A DNA stretch of 64,000 nt from DASUAS01 sp963819475 (GCA_963819475.1 CAWFWE010000001.1:62001-126000); one strand, 5' to 3'; numbered from the stretch's first letter, positions 1 through 9,109 are shown. Numbers and translations: made by a program. Notes: generated by a model not told the origin, from the letters alone.

Positions 1-251
1 TGTCGCGCCCATGGCTTCCCCTCGTCGTGGCGGGCGATGCGGTCGCGGTACTCGAAGTAGGCGGTGACGCACGCCGCGAGCACGCCGAAGAGACCGAACA
101 CGAGGAGCAGCACCGGCGCCGTCCCGAGCTTGCTGTCGAGGAACGCCCCGAAGAGCCCGAAGAGCACGGGGCCCACCACGAGCGACAGTGCCTGGGTCAG
201 GCCGTCGCCGTACCCCTTCTTCTCACGTGCCGACTGGTCGGCTGCGTCCAC
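1..251 (-). CDS. AtpZ/AtpI-family ATP synthase accessory membrane protein (partial)
   Basis: The 5' part of a gene that leaves the window at its left edge; about 83 residues are visible. GTG start at 251, preceded by a GGAGGG ribosome site nine bases upstream. After a charged N-terminus (REKKGYGDG) come two hydrophobic helices, about residues 21-38 and 46-65, with glycine-rich packing (GLFGAF, FGLFG), then a basic tail (EYRDRIARH). This is the pattern of AtpZ/AtpI, small membrane proteins encoded at the start of F0F1-ATPase operons and linked to rotor-ring assembly or Mg/Ca supply. The neighbouring wecA gene fits the actinobacterial order wecA-atpI-atpB. The family call is good; the exact subfamily is not certain. 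Confidence 0.75.
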   Translation of the reverse strand, partial: MDAADQSAREKKGYGDGLTQALSLVVGPVLFGLFGAFLDSKLGTAPVLLLVFGLFGVLAACVTAYFEYRDRIARHDEGKPWAR

Positions 252-280
252 CCGGGAAGTCCCTCCGTGCCTGGGCGCGT

Positions 281-301
281 CACAAGCACCAGGCGCTTGT
301 G
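281..301. other. Short inverted repeat upstream of atpZ
   Basis: CACAAGC and GCTTGTG form a 7-bp stem around a 7-base loop, 30 bases upstream of the atpZ start. No T-run follows on either strand, so it is not a clear terminator. It could be an operator or a weak hairpin in the leader. Confidence 0.35.
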
Positions 302-395
302 AATGTATTCGCAAGCTATCCGACACCCTCTCGAAACGTCAAACCGGGCGCCATGTGGAGGCCATATTTTTCGGCCGGGAGGACCCTACCCCAAT

Positions 396-447
396 GGTCG
401 ATTCCGCTCCGCCGTCCCGCCCTCCGGGCACGGCTGCGCTGCATCTC
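396..447 (-). repeat. Dispersed 52-bp intergenic repeat, copy 1
   Basis: Minus-strand copy of a sequence that also occurs at 18705, 24460 and 32939. It lies just after the wecA stop codon and reads towards atpZ. The central part, GTGCCCGGAGGGCGGGACGG, is identical in copies 1-3. The ends are GAGATG on one side and TCGACC on the other. Confidence 0.8.
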
Positions 448-461
448 TCGCGGAACGCCCG

Positions 462-1697
462 CTACCTGCCCCGCCGAGCGGCCCGGCGCGGCTCCAGCTC
501 GACCACCTCGGCGGCGTCGCCGGCTTCCTCCTCCGACGCCTCGTTGGCCCGGGCGCTCCGGACGCCGGGGTGGAAGTAGATGTAGAGGAGGAGCGCGAGG
601 GCCAGGACGAGGATCGGCACCAGCGAGTTGCCGCGGTCGGTGAACGTCGGCAGCAGCACGACCGCCGAGAGCAGGGCGGTCCACAGCCAGAGGATCACGA
701 CCGCGCGTCGAGGGCCGTGCCCCATGCGCATCAGCCGGTGGTGGAGGTGCTCGTGGTCGGCCTGGGCGAACGACTGGCGCTTCACCAGACGCCGGACGAA
801 CGAGAACGCGGTGTCGAAGATCGGCACCCCGAGGATCACCAGCGGGATGGCGAGTGGTGCGAAGTAGAAGTAGGTCTGGCCGCTGAACGGGTCGGCGGTG
901 CGGCCGCCGACGGTGATGGTGGTGGTGGCGAGCAGCAGGCCGAGGAACATCGCGCCGGCGTCGCCCATGAAGATGCGCGCCGGGTTGAAGTTGTGGGGCA
1001 GGAAGCCCACGCAGATGCCGACGGTGATGGCGGCGACCAGCGGGCCCATGTTCGAGCCCTCGAGCAACCCGGCCTTGAAGAGCCGATCGGCGTAGAGGAA
1101 CAGCGCCGCCCCCGCGATCATCACGATCCCGCACGCGAGGCCGTCGAGGCCGTCGATGAGGTTGATGGCGTTCGCCATCACCACCACGGTCAGCACGGTG
1201 ACGAGCGGAGCGAGGTCGGGCGAGAGCACGACGTACTCGTAGCTGGCGAAGGGGACGCGGAAGTAGAGCATGGTGACGCCGAGGAGCGACAGGATGCTGC
1301 CGCTCAGCACCTGCCCGGCGATCTTGGCGGGAGGCGACACCTCGCGCAGGTCGTCGATGGCGCCGACCACGAACATGACCGCGCCCGCGAGCAGCAGGCC
1401 GAGGGGCTCCGAGTTGTCGGTGAAGATCTCGTGGAACTGGCCGAGCTGTGACGCCACCGCCATCGCGACGAGGAAGCCGACGAACATGGCCGCCCCTCCG
1501 AGCGACGGCGTCGGGCGGGTGTGGATGCTGCGCGGGCCCGGCATCGCGACCGCACCGATGCGGGGCGAGACCTTCCGCATCACGAACGTCAACACGAACG
1601 TGACGACCGCGGCGATCCCCGCGACGGTCAGGTAGCCCGGCACCAGCTCCTGCGCTTTGGCCACGGCGAGTCGACGGATACCCGACGCGGGCGCCAT
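462..1697 (-). CDS. wecA: Undecaprenyl-phosphate N-acetylglucosaminyl 1-phosphate transferase (WecA/TagO family)
   Basis: A 411-residue polytopic membrane enzyme of the MraY/WecA superfamily, which moves a sugar-1-phosphate from a UDP-sugar to undecaprenyl phosphate at the inner face of the membrane, the first step of many wall polymers. Visible motifs are the aspartate pair AIDDL (residues 113-117), NLIDGLDGLA (179-188), RIFMGDAGA (241-249) and the WecA-type histidine motif DHEHLHHRL (314-322). About ten hydrophobic segments are present; the C-terminus is charged and probably cytoplasmic. Start taken at the first ATG of the frame; no good ribosome site is seen and a GTG at 1664 is possible. 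It follows glyA by 33 bases and precedes atpZ. UDP-GlcNAc as substrate is inferred. Confidence 0.88.
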   Translation of the reverse strand: MAPASGIRRLAVAKAQELVPGYLTVAGIAAVVTFVLTFVMRKVSPRIGAVAMPGPRSIHTRPTPSLGGAAMFVGFLVAMAVASQLGQFHEIFTDNSEPLGLLLAGAVMFVVGAIDDLREVSPPAKIAGQVLSGSILSLLGVTMLYFRVPFASYEYVVLSPDLAPLVTVLTVVVMANAINLIDGLDGLACGIVMIAGAALFLYADRLFKAGLLEGSNMGPLVAAITVGICVGFLPHNFNPARIFMGDAGAMFLGLLLATTTITVGGRTADPFSGQTYFYFAPLAIPLVILGVPIFDTAFSFVRRLVKRQSFAQADHEHLHHRLMRMGHGPRRAVVILWLWTALLSAVVLLPTFTDRGNSLVPILVLALALLLYIYFHPGVRSARANEASEEEAGDAAEVVELEPRRAARRGR

Positions 1698-1730
1698 CGC
1701 CTTCGTGCGTCGAGCTCCCTGCGAGTTTCG

Positions 1731-3080
1731 CTACCGCGAAGCTCGGCGCTTCGAGCAGGGTCTCCGCCGCCGAAGGGCGGAACTTTCGCCCGGCGTGACC
1801 ATCGCCGTACGCGTCAGATGCTGCGACACGAGATCGGCGTAGGGGGTGAACCGGCCGCAGAGGTCGGCGGCCTGGGCGCGGACGTCGGCGGCGATGTCGT
1901 CGTCGTCGACCTTGCGCAGCACCTGGGCGATGAGCGAGGAGATCTCCCGCATCTCGGCCTCGCGCATGCCCGCGGTCGTGACCGCGGCCGTGCCGAGCCG
2001 GAGCCCGCTGGTGACGAACGGCTTCTCGGGATCGTTCGGGATCGCGTTCTTGTTGCACGTGACCCCGGCGCGGTCGAGCGCCTCCTGGGCCACCTTGCCG
2101 GTGACGCCGAACGGCCGGAGGTCGACCAGCATGAGGTGGTTGTCGGTGCCGCCGGAGACGATGCGGAACCCTTCGGCCGCGAGCGCGTCGGCGAGGGCGG
2201 CGGCGTTGCGCACGATGGCCGCCGCGTACTCGGCGAACTCGGGCTGCATCGCCTCCTTGAACGCGACCGCCTTGGCCGCGACCACGTGCATGAGCGGCCC
2301 GCCCTGCAGGCCCGGGAACACCGCCTTGTCGATCGCGGTGGCGTACTGCTCGCGGCACATGATCGCCCCGGCACGCGGTCCGCGCAGGGTCTTGTGCGTG
2401 GTGGTCGTCACGACGTCGGCGTACGGGATCGGCGACGGGTGGGCGCCGCCGGCGACGAGCCCGGCGATGTGCGCGGCGTCGACCATGAGCAGCGCGCCGC
2501 AGGCGTCGGCGATCTCGCGGAAGGCGGCGAAGTCGATGGTGCGCGGGTAGGCGGTGGCGCCGGCGATGATGAGCTTCGGCCGCTCGGCGAGGGCGAGGGC
2601 CCGCAGCTCGTCGTGGTCGATGCGCTCGGAGTCGTGGTCGACGCCGTACGACACGAAGTCGTACAGCCGGCCGCTGAAGTTGACCGGTGACCCGTGGGTG
2701 AGGTGCCCGCCCTGGTCGAGGCGCATGCCCATGACCCTGTCGCCCGGATCGAGCAGCGCGAGGAACGCGGCCATGTTGGCGTTGGCCCCGGAGTGCGGCT
2801 GCACGTTCGCGTGCTCGGCGCCGAACAGCTCGCAGAGCCGGTTGCGCGCGAGCTCCTCCGCCTCGTCGACCACGAGGTTGCCGCCGTAGTAGCGCTTGGC
2901 CGGGTAGCCCTCCGAGTACTTGTTGGTGAGCACCGAGCCCTGGGCGGCGAGCACGGCGGGCGACGCGAAGTTCTCCGATGCGATCAGCTGGATGGTGGTG
3001 TTCTGGCGCACCGTCTCGCGCCGGATGATGTCGGCGATCTCGGGATCGGTGGCGGCGAGCGCCTCGGCTGGTGTCGTCAC
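1731..3080 (-). CDS. glyA: Serine hydroxymethyltransferase
   Basis: Makes glycine and 5,10-methylene-tetrahydrofolate from serine with pyridoxal phosphate. The 449-residue protein shows the SHMT signatures: SENFAS (35-40), TNKYSEGYP (52-60), the aspartate of VDAAH (200-204), and TTTTHKTLRGPR with the Schiff-base Lys230. GTG start at 3080 overlaps the rpiB stop (GTGA), with GGGGAA upstream, so the two genes are probably translationally coupled. The last 20 or so residues (SSALRRRRPCSKRRASR) go beyond the usual C-terminus and are Arg-rich. They probably come from loss of the original stop and add nothing known. Confidence 0.95.
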   Translation of the reverse strand: MTTPAEALAATDPEIADIIRRETVRQNTTIQLIASENFASPAVLAAQGSVLTNKYSEGYPAKRYYGGNLVVDEAEELARNRLCELFGAEHANVQPHSGANANMAAFLALLDPGDRVMGMRLDQGGHLTHGSPVNFSGRLYDFVSYGVDHDSERIDHDELRALALAERPKLIIAGATAYPRTIDFAAFREIADACGALLMVDAAHIAGLVAGGAHPSPIPYADVVTTTTHKTLRGPRAGAIMCREQYATAIDKAVFPGLQGGPLMHVVAAKAVAFKEAMQPEFAEYAAAIVRNAAALADALAAEGFRIVSGGTDNHLMLVDLRPFGVTGKVAQEALDRAGVTCNKNAIPNDPEKPFVTSGLRLGTAAVTTAGMREAEMREISSLIAQVLRKVDDDDIAADVRAQAADLCGRFTPYADLVSQHLTRTAMVTPGESSALRRRRPCSKRRASR

Positions 3081-3529
3081 GTCGGAATTTCCCCGTTCTC
3101 GATGGCGGTGATCTCGTCGACGCGGCGCCGGTGGCGGCCGCCCTCGAAGGCGGTGGTGAGCCAGACCTGCAGGATCTCGTCGGCCAGGCCCTCCCCCACG
3201 ACCCGGGCGCCGATCGACAGCACGTTGGCGTCGTTGTGCCGGCGCGAGTACTCGGAGGTGTAGAGGTCGTTGCAGAGCGCGGCGCGCACCCCCTTCACCT
3301 TGTTGGCCGACAGCTGCTCGCCCTGGCCGCTCCCGCCGAGCACGATGCCGCGCTCGGCCCGCCCGGCGGCCACCTCCCGGCCCACCGCGGAGCAGTAGAT
3401 CGGGTAGTCGACCGGCTCCTCGGAGTCGGTGCCGAGGTCGTTCACCTCGTGGCCGCCCTCCTTCAGGACGGCGATGAAGTGCTCCTTCAGGCGGTAGCCC
3501 GCGTGGTCGGAGCCGATGGCGATCCGCAT
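3077..3529 (-). CDS. rpiB: Ribose-5-phosphate isomerase B (actinobacterial type)
   Basis: Interconverts ribulose-5-phosphate and ribose-5-phosphate in the pentose phosphate pathway. 150 residues; the N-terminal GSDHAGY and the anion-hole region GGSGQGEQLSANK are clear. The active-site stretch has GGSGxGEQ where the E. coli enzyme has CGTGxG. The catalytic Cys is thus absent and a Glu takes its place, as known for the mycobacterial enzyme. Start ATG at 3529. The stop overlaps the glyA start by four bases. Confidence 0.93.
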   Translation of the reverse strand: MRIAIGSDHAGYRLKEHFIAVLKEGGHEVNDLGTDSEEPVDYPIYCSAVGREVAAGRAERGIVLGGSGQGEQLSANKVKGVRAALCNDLYTSEYSRRHNDANVLSIGARVVGEGLADEILQVWLTTAFEGGRHRRRVDEITAIENGEIPT

Positions 3530-3669
3530 GGGCGCTCCGGTGTCGGCGACCGGGCCAGTGTAGGGAAGGCGACCTGCACCCGGCGTGACGGATCCCGGTC
3601 CGGGGTGACCACTGCGGAGTGCCCGGCCGTGCAAGAGTGTCCGGGCGACATCGACCCAGGGGGGAACCG

Positions 3670-5019
3670 GTGGCCAAGGTCCGAAACGCAATCGTGATCG
3701 GCGCGCTACTCGTCAGCGTGGCGGCAGTCGGTGTGGGGCCGGCCGCCGCACAGTCGAGCAACGAGAAGCCGCAAGCCACCGAGGTCGGCGTCACGGCGTC
3801 CCAGATCCACATCGCCGTCGTGGCCGACGTCGACAATCCGTTCGCTCCCGGCCTGTTCAAGGGCGCGGTCGACGGCGTGAAGGCCGGGGCCGCCTACCTG
3901 AACAGCAAGGCCGCCGGAGGCGGGCTGGCGGGCCGCAAGGTCGTCGTCGACTTCTACGACTCGAAGCTCAACGGGAACGAGTCGCGCAACGCCACCATCC
4001 AGAGCTGCCAGAACGACTACGCGCTGGTCGGCACGTCGGCGCTGTTCCTCACCCAGGTCGAGGACATCGTCGGCTGCAAGGACCAGGCGGGGCAGGCGAC
4101 CGGCATCCCCGACCTGTCCGCGATCTCGACCGGTGTGCCGGAGTCGTGCTCGCCGATGGCGTTCCCGGCGTTCGGCACGCAGATCGACTGTGCCACCGTC
4201 ACCGAGAACCCCCAGACCTTCAATGTCAACCAGGGACCGCCGAAGTGGGAGCTCTCCCAGCACAAGGGTGGCCTGCACGGCGTGACCATCATCGGGAACG
4301 ACACCAAGGATGCCGCCCGCGGCGGCACCCTTGCTGCCCTCGCCGCGCAAGCGGCGGGCATCAAGATGGACCAGGGCGACCCCGCGGTCGCCGTGTCGGG
4401 ACGTGACCCGCAGAGCGTGTTCACGCCCATCGTCCAGAGGATGAAGCAAGACAGCTCGAACTGGGCGCTGAACATCGCGTCGGCCAACCAGGGGCTGTTG
4501 CTCCGCAACGAGGCCGAGCTCCAGGGCATCGACCCGGAGTCGGTCCTCTGGGAGTGCTCGTCGTGCTACGGCAACGCGCTGATCAAGGACAACGCCGCGC
4601 AGTTCGAGGGCGAGGTCCAGCAACTCGGGTTCCTGCCCTTCGAGGAGGCCTCGGTCAACAAGAACGTGGCCAATTTCGTCAAGTACATGAAGCAGGTCGG
4701 CGGCACGCCCGACCAGTTCGCGGCCTACTCGTACGCGGCCGTGCTGGCCTTCGCCGACGCCGTGAACGCGGTGGTCAAGTCGGACGGCGTGAACGGGCTC
4801 ACCCGCGCGAACCTCATCACCGCGATCAAGGGGCTCACCGACTTCGACGCCGGCGGCATGCTCGGCAAGCGGTCGTTCAAGGACGGCAAGATCACGCACT
4901 GCTTCATGATCACGCAGTTCAAGAGCGGCAAGTGGGTGCGCCAGTACCCGACGAAGAAGGGCACGTTCGACTGCAAGGCGTCGAACGCGATCGAGGTCAA
5001 GGGGAACCTGATCGGCTGA
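3670..5019 (+). CDS. Secreted ABC-type solute-binding protein (Peripla_BP_6-like)
   Basis: 449 residues, GTG start at 3670 with a GGGGGGAA ribosome site. The N-terminus is a Sec signal peptide (basic VAKVR, hydrophobic core, GPAAAQSS cleavage region). The rest has the two-lobed periplasmic-binding fold of branched-chain-amino-acid/amide receptors: an opening ITASQIHI-type strand, a YLN helix, the FYDSKLN strand and a late AYSYAAVLAFADAV helix. Several cysteine pairs (SSCYG, QIDCA, GTFDCKA) may form disulfides outside the cell. No permease or ATPase gene is next to it, so it is an orphan receptor or works with a distant transporter. The ligand is unknown. No lipobox cysteine is seen, although the binding proteins of Gram-positive bacteria are usually lipoproteins. 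Confidence 0.75.
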   Translation: MAKVRNAIVIGALLVSVAAVGVGPAAAQSSNEKPQATEVGVTASQIHIAVVADVDNPFAPGLFKGAVDGVKAGAAYLNSKAAGGGLAGRKVVVDFYDSKLNGNESRNATIQSCQNDYALVGTSALFLTQVEDIVGCKDQAGQATGIPDLSAISTGVPESCSPMAFPAFGTQIDCATVTENPQTFNVNQGPPKWELSQHKGGLHGVTIIGNDTKDAARGGTLAALAAQAAGIKMDQGDPAVAVSGRDPQSVFTPIVQRMKQDSSNWALNIASANQGLLLRNEAELQGIDPESVLWECSSCYGNALIKDNAAQFEGEVQQLGFLPFEEASVNKNVANFVKYMKQVGGTPDQFAAYSYAAVLAFADAVNAVVKSDGVNGLTRANLITAIKGLTDFDAGGMLGKRSFKDGKITHCFMITQFKSGKWVRQYPTKKGTFDCKASNAIEVKGNLIG

Positions 5020-5074
5020 CTCGTCCGGGCGCAATATCGCCGCCGCACGGCGGGCGGCCCGTAGCCTGAGCACC

Positions 5075-6586
5075 ATGGCGGAGACGCAGGTCGCACCGCG
5101 GGTGACGCCGTTCCTCCTGCAGCGTGCGGACACGATGTGCGGCCGCCGCCTGGCGCGGGCGTTCGAGGGCGGCGAGCGGTCGCACGACCCCGTGCACCGC
5201 AGCCGGCTCCGGGACGCGTTCCTCGCTACCGCCCGCGACGCGCACGCCGAGCTGCGCGCGCCCACCGCCGCCGACTTCGACGGGATGGGCGCCGCGCTCC
5301 AACCCGCTCTGCTCCCCGAGGAGCAGGCCGTCCTCGCGCAGGCGGCGCACTGGTACGCGCAGATCTTCGCGGCGCGTCCGGCGCAGTGGGACGACCCGGG
5401 CACCGACCAACCGACGGAACGGCGCGGGGTGCGCGTCGGCGGATGGATCGACCTGCCGGTGCGCACCGCCGACGGCGGCCACGAGCTCCGTCAAGTCGAG
5501 CTCTGGGGCCGCCGGGTGGCGCCGCACGAGCCCCTCGACCTGCCCGCGCTGCGGACCGCGTTCCTGCGGCTCACGCCCTGGCTCGACGGCAACCCGCTGC
5601 GCGTGGTCTGGGTCGACCTCCTCCGCGGCCTCGTGCGGGAGCAGGTCGTCGAACCGGACGCCCGCCCCGCGGTCACCGCGTGGTTCGACAGCCGGCTCGC
5701 GATCGTGCACGACCGCACCGCCGAGCCCACGACCACCCCCGGCGACGACTGCGGCACCTGCGCGGTCGTCGCCGCCTGCCCCGAGCACCGGAAGGGCGCG
5801 CACTACGGGCGTCGGCGCGACCTCCTCCCGGGCATCCTCCACGTCACCCCCACCAACCTCGACACGTGGCGCCGGTGCCCGCGCGAATGGCGCAACGCGT
5901 GCCTGTTCGGCATCCCGTCGAGCGACACCGATCCCGGCACCGTGCACGGGCAGCAGATGCACGACGTCCTGCGCCTGGTGCACGAACGCGGCACCTGCCG
6001 CGACGACGCGCACGTCGACGACGTGCTCGTGAGCCACGGCTTCGGCGACAACGAACGGATGCGCGCCGAGCTGGCGCGGCACACCACGCGCTGCCCGAGC
6101 CCTGCCGACGCGCTGGGCCACGAGGTGACCCGCGCCCGCTTCGGCGCGCACCCGACCGCGCCGTTCATGGCCACCGCGCGGCTGGACGCGCTGTGGGTGC
6201 ACGACGGCATCCTGGACGCGCGCGACTACAAGACCGGCCGCGTGTGGACCGACCGCGTCGCCGACGACCCGCAGGCACGGCTGCAGGCCTGGGTGGTCGC
6301 ACCGCTCGCCGAGCGGCTCGGGCTCCGCGTCCGCATCACCTTCGAGCACCTCGCCACCGAGGTGCTCGACGACCCCGAGCCGTTCGAGCCCGACGCCGAC
6401 GACCTGCGCGCGATCGAGGACGAGCTGCGGTGCGACGTCGTCGCCATCCGCAGCGAGGTCGACTTCGCCGGCGTGGCCGACGCCGACGTGTGCCACCGCT
6501 GCCGTTACCGGTCGATCTGCCCCGACTCCGCGGTCGCGGGCGTGCCGGTGTGGCCGGTGGTCGAGCAGGAGGAGGAGGCGGGGTGA
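5075..6586 (+). CDS. Tandem Cas4/RecB-like PD-(D/E)XK protein with two Fe-S-type cysteine sets
   Basis: 503 residues that look like two nuclease folds in a row. The second half (about 255-490) has LDALW (Asp371), the DARDYKTGR motif (Asp384-x-Lys386), and cysteines C268 with C473, C476 and C482. One N-terminal plus three C-terminal cysteines is the arrangement that holds a 4Fe-4S cluster in Cas4 and AddB. The first half repeats this pattern with C22 and C226, C229, C235, but its core (WIDLP, VELWG) has lost the motif lysine. The first half is therefore probably inactive. Such proteins act on DNA ends in repair; the substrate here is unknown. The gene overlaps the DUF983 gene by four bases (GTGA). 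Confidence 0.7.
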   Translation: MAETQVAPRVTPFLLQRADTMCGRRLARAFEGGERSHDPVHRSRLRDAFLATARDAHAELRAPTAADFDGMGAALQPALLPEEQAVLAQAAHWYAQIFAARPAQWDDPGTDQPTERRGVRVGGWIDLPVRTADGGHELRQVELWGRRVAPHEPLDLPALRTAFLRLTPWLDGNPLRVVWVDLLRGLVREQVVEPDARPAVTAWFDSRLAIVHDRTAEPTTTPGDDCGTCAVVAACPEHRKGAHYGRRRDLLPGILHVTPTNLDTWRRCPREWRNACLFGIPSSDTDPGTVHGQQMHDVLRLVHERGTCRDDAHVDDVLVSHGFGDNERMRAELARHTTRCPSPADALGHEVTRARFGAHPTAPFMATARLDALWVHDGILDARDYKTGRVWTDRVADDPQARLQAWVVAPLAERLGLRVRITFEHLATEVLDDPEPFEPDADDLRAIEDELRCDVVAIRSEVDFAGVADADVCHRCRYRSICPDSAVAGVPVWPVVEQEEEAG

Positions 6587-6984
6587 CGAGGGCGTCGCGG
6601 GGCCGCATGCTCTGGTGGGGTGCGACGAAGCGGTGCGCGCGCTGCGGCCGCGGGCACCTCTTCCGGAGGTACTTCACGATGGTCGACGACTGCCCGCGGT
6701 GCGGGCTCCACTTCGAGCGGGAGCAGGGCTACTGGGCGGGCGCGCTCGCCATCAACATCGGGCTCGCGGGCGCCACGTTCATCGTGGCGTTCGCCGTCGC
6801 GCTCGTGCTGACGGTGCCCGACGTGCCGGTGCTGCCGCTGCTCGCGATCCTCGTGCCGTTGATGATCCTCGTGCCCACCGTGGGCTACCCGTTCTCGAAG
6901 ACGATCTGGGTCGCGGTCGACCGCGCCTTCCTCCAGCACCTCGACCCCAACGAGCGGCTCGACGAGCAGATGCGACCGAACTGA
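6583..6984 (+). CDS. DUF983 small membrane protein with two CxxC motifs
   Basis: 133 residues. An N-terminal zinc-ribbon-like part has KRCARCGRG and DDCPRCGLHF. Two long hydrophobic segments follow (about 52-75 and 80-100), then a polar tail. This is the DUF983 layout, a bacterial family of unknown function often near respiratory or fatty-acid genes. GTG start at 6583 overlaps the stop of the nuclease-fold gene, so the two are made together. The link between the two proteins is not known. Confidence 0.8.
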   Translation: MTRASRGRMLWWGATKRCARCGRGHLFRRYFTMVDDCPRCGLHFEREQGYWAGALAINIGLAGATFIVAFAVALVLTVPDVPVLPLLAILVPLMILVPTVGYPFSKTIWVAVDRAFLQHLDPNERLDEQMRPN

Positions 6985-7008
6985 TTCGCTCGCTCCCTGC
7001 GGGCTGGT

Positions 7009-7224
7009 TCAGCCGTTCAGCTGGATGCGCAGGGTGAGGACGCCGTCGGTGAACTCCCAGGTGGCGTCGCCGATGATCGCGAAGTCCTGGAAGTCGCGTT
7101 GGGCCTGCTCGACGAACCGTTGTCGCTCCGCGCCCGCCACCGGCGGGAGCGGCCGTTCGCGCACCGCGTCGGCGCGTTCGCGGAAGCGGGCGATCATGGC
7201 GTCGACGTCGAGCTCGTCGGCCAC
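7009..7224 (-). CDS. Small conserved-looking protein of unknown function
   Basis: 71 residues from a GTG at 7224, five bases after the esterase stop, so it is the last gene of that run. The N-terminal half is an amphipathic helix rich in Arg and Glu (MIARFRERADAVRERP). The C-terminal half is probably beta strands (FAIIGDATWEF, VLTLRIQLNG). No signal peptide or membrane helix is seen. I do not recognise a family. The codon pattern is like that of its neighbours, which supports a real gene. Confidence 0.55.
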   Translation of the reverse strand: MADELDVDAMIARFRERADAVRERPLPPVAGAERQRFVEQAQRDFQDFAIIGDATWEFTDGVLTLRIQLNG

Positions 7225-7229
7225 CGCGC

Positions 7230-8171
7230 TCAGCCTGCCGCTCGCGCGAGGAAGTCGTCGATCCGCTCGTTCGCCCGCTTCGCCAGCTCCATGGGGAAGG
7301 CGGTGAAGGCGTGCACGCAGTCGGGATACACCGCGAGCTCGGCCTCGTTCCCGTAGGCGGCCCACCGGGCGGCCATGAAGAGGCTGTCGTCGAGGAGGTG
7401 GTCGGCGCTGCCGACGGTGAACAGCGCGGGCGGGAGGTCGCGGAGGTCGGCGTACAGGGGCGAGACCTCGGGGACGCGCGCCTCCTCGGGCGTGTGGTCG
7501 GGCAGGTAGCACTCGTGCAGGAAGGAGAAGGTGTCGAGGTCGAGGATGTCCGGCGCGTCGGACGGCCGGAACCCAAGGGCGGACGGCGTCCCACTGAGGT
7601 CGTACACGCCGAACACGAGGTTGGCGCCGTGGAAACGGTCGATCGCGCCGAGCTCGTCGCGCACACGCAGCAGCGTGAGCGCGGCGTAGTAGGCGCCGGC
7701 CGACTCGCCGCCGATCACGAGGTCGCCGCTGCCGAACCACGCCTCGGCGTGCTCGACCAGCCACGCCGCCACCGCCAGGCAGTCGTCGGAGCCGGCCGGG
7801 AACGGGTGCTCCGGCGCGAGCCGGTAGTCGACCGACACCACCGCGAGGCCGAGGCGCTCGGCGAGGTCGGCGTTGGCGACGTCGTTCAAGAGCGGAGAGC
7901 CCAGGATCATGGCGCCGCCGTGGAAGTGCAGGTACACCGCGTTGGGCGGCAGGACCGGCCGGAACACCCGGCACGGCACACCCGCGATCTCCTCGTCGGC
8001 CCCGGAAGGCGAGGGCACCTCCATCGCGGCCAGCATCTCGCGCTGCGCCCGGACGCGCTCGTCGCGATCGGTGGACTGCGCGGTGCCGGCCGTCAACAGA
8101 TCGGCGATCGTCCGGGCCATCGTGCGGGCCTCGTCGCGGAGGCCTTCGTAGTCGTCGGGCCAGAGCGCCAT
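7230..8171 (-). CDS. Alpha/beta-hydrolase of the hormone-sensitive-lipase family
   Basis: A 313-residue esterase/lipase-type enzyme. The oxyanion-hole motif HFHGGAM, the nucleophile elbow GGESAGA (Ser), the acid SADHLLDDS (Asp) and the late histidine CVHAF make a complete catalytic triad in the usual order. No signal peptide is present, so it is cytoplasmic. HSL-family enzymes hydrolyse short acyl esters; the natural substrate cannot be told. It lies 23 bases after prmC in the same direction and is followed within five bases by the small gene at 7009. Confidence 0.87.
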   Translation of the reverse strand: MALWPDDYEGLRDEARTMARTIADLLTAGTAQSTDRDERVRAQREMLAAMEVPSPSGADEEIAGVPCRVFRPVLPPNAVYLHFHGGAMILGSPLLNDVANADLAERLGLAVVSVDYRLAPEHPFPAGSDDCLAVAAWLVEHAEAWFGSGDLVIGGESAGAYYAALTLLRVRDELGAIDRFHGANLVFGVYDLSGTPSALGFRPSDAPDILDLDTFSFLHECYLPDHTPEEARVPEVSPLYADLRDLPPALFTVGSADHLLDDSLFMAARWAAYGNEAELAVYPDCVHAFTAFPMELAKRANERIDDFLARAAG

Positions 8172-8194
8172 GCGGGTGACGATAGCGGCCGTCG

Positions 8195-9105
8195 CTACGC
8201 CGGGACGCCGACCCGGGCGACGAGCACGCGGTCACGGTCGGCGAGGTCGCGCACGATGCCGACGTCGTCGAAGCCGGCGGCGGTGGCGGCCCCGACCGCG
8301 GCGTCGGCCTGGTGGGGCGCGAGCTCGACCACGAGCGCGCCGCCCGCCGGATCGAGCCAGTCGGGCGCACCGGCGAGGATCGCCTCGATGGCCTCCAGAC
8401 CGGACGGCCCGCTGACCAGCACGTGGCGCGGTTCCCAGTCGGCGACGTCGGCCGGGAGGTCGGGCACCTCGTGCTCGGCGACGTACGGCGGGTTCGACAC
8501 CACGAGCCGCAACCGGCCGCGGAGCGCGTCCGGGAGTGCGTCGAACCACGAGCCGGACTCGAGCCGCACCCGGGTGGCGGCGGAGCCCACCCCGGCGAGG
8601 TTGGCGCGGGCGACGGCCAACGCGTCCTCGCTCACGTCGGTGGCCCACACCTCGGCGTCGGGGAGCTCACGCGCCAGCGCCAACGCGATCGCGCCCGAGC
8701 CCGTGCCCAGGTCGGCGACGGGGAACGACGTCGTCGTGCCGCCCCACGGATCGTGCACGCCCTGGCGCGCGCCGAACCGCACGACCTCTTCGATCGCGGT
8801 GCGCGCCACCACCTCGGTCTCCGGACGCGGGACGAGCACGCGCCGGTCGACCATGAGGTCGAGCCCGAGGAAATCCCACCGGCCGAGCACGTACTGCAAT
8901 GGCTCGCCGGCCGCGCGCCGCGCCAGCATGTCGTCGAGGTGCTGGATCGCCGGCGCGGTCGCGGCCTCGTGCTCCCCCACCACCAGCTCGACGCCGTCGT
9001 AGCCGGAGACACGCTCCACCATCCAGCGCGCCTCGATCTCGGGCGCCGGCGCGGAGGTGTCGCGCAACCGCGCGGTGGCGTGGACCCGCAGGTCGGCCCA
9101 GGTGG

Positions 9106-9109
<4 letters not shown>
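8195..9109 (-). CDS. prmC: Peptide chain release factor N5-glutamine methyltransferase
   Basis: Methylates the Gln of the GGQ motif of release factors, using S-adenosylmethionine. 304 residues: an N-terminal helical release-factor-binding domain (1-95), then a Rossmann methyltransferase domain with the SAM motif DLGTGSGAIALALA and the catalytic NPPY tetrapeptide (VVSNPPYVAEHE). GTG start at 9109 overlaps the prfA stop by four bases. The enzyme is thus made directly with its substrate RF1, a well-known pairing. Confidence 0.95.

Noticed and set aside
303..1451. Long plus-strand frame opposite wecA
   Set aside because: A mirror of the strong third-position GC bias of wecA; it is rich in Arg, Glu and His without any fold pattern and has no ribosome site.
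1690..1800. Further copy of the 52-bp repeat at the end of glyA
   Set aside because: The stretch has a similar GC-rich look and extends the GlyA C-terminus, but it does not align with the repeat's conserved centre.
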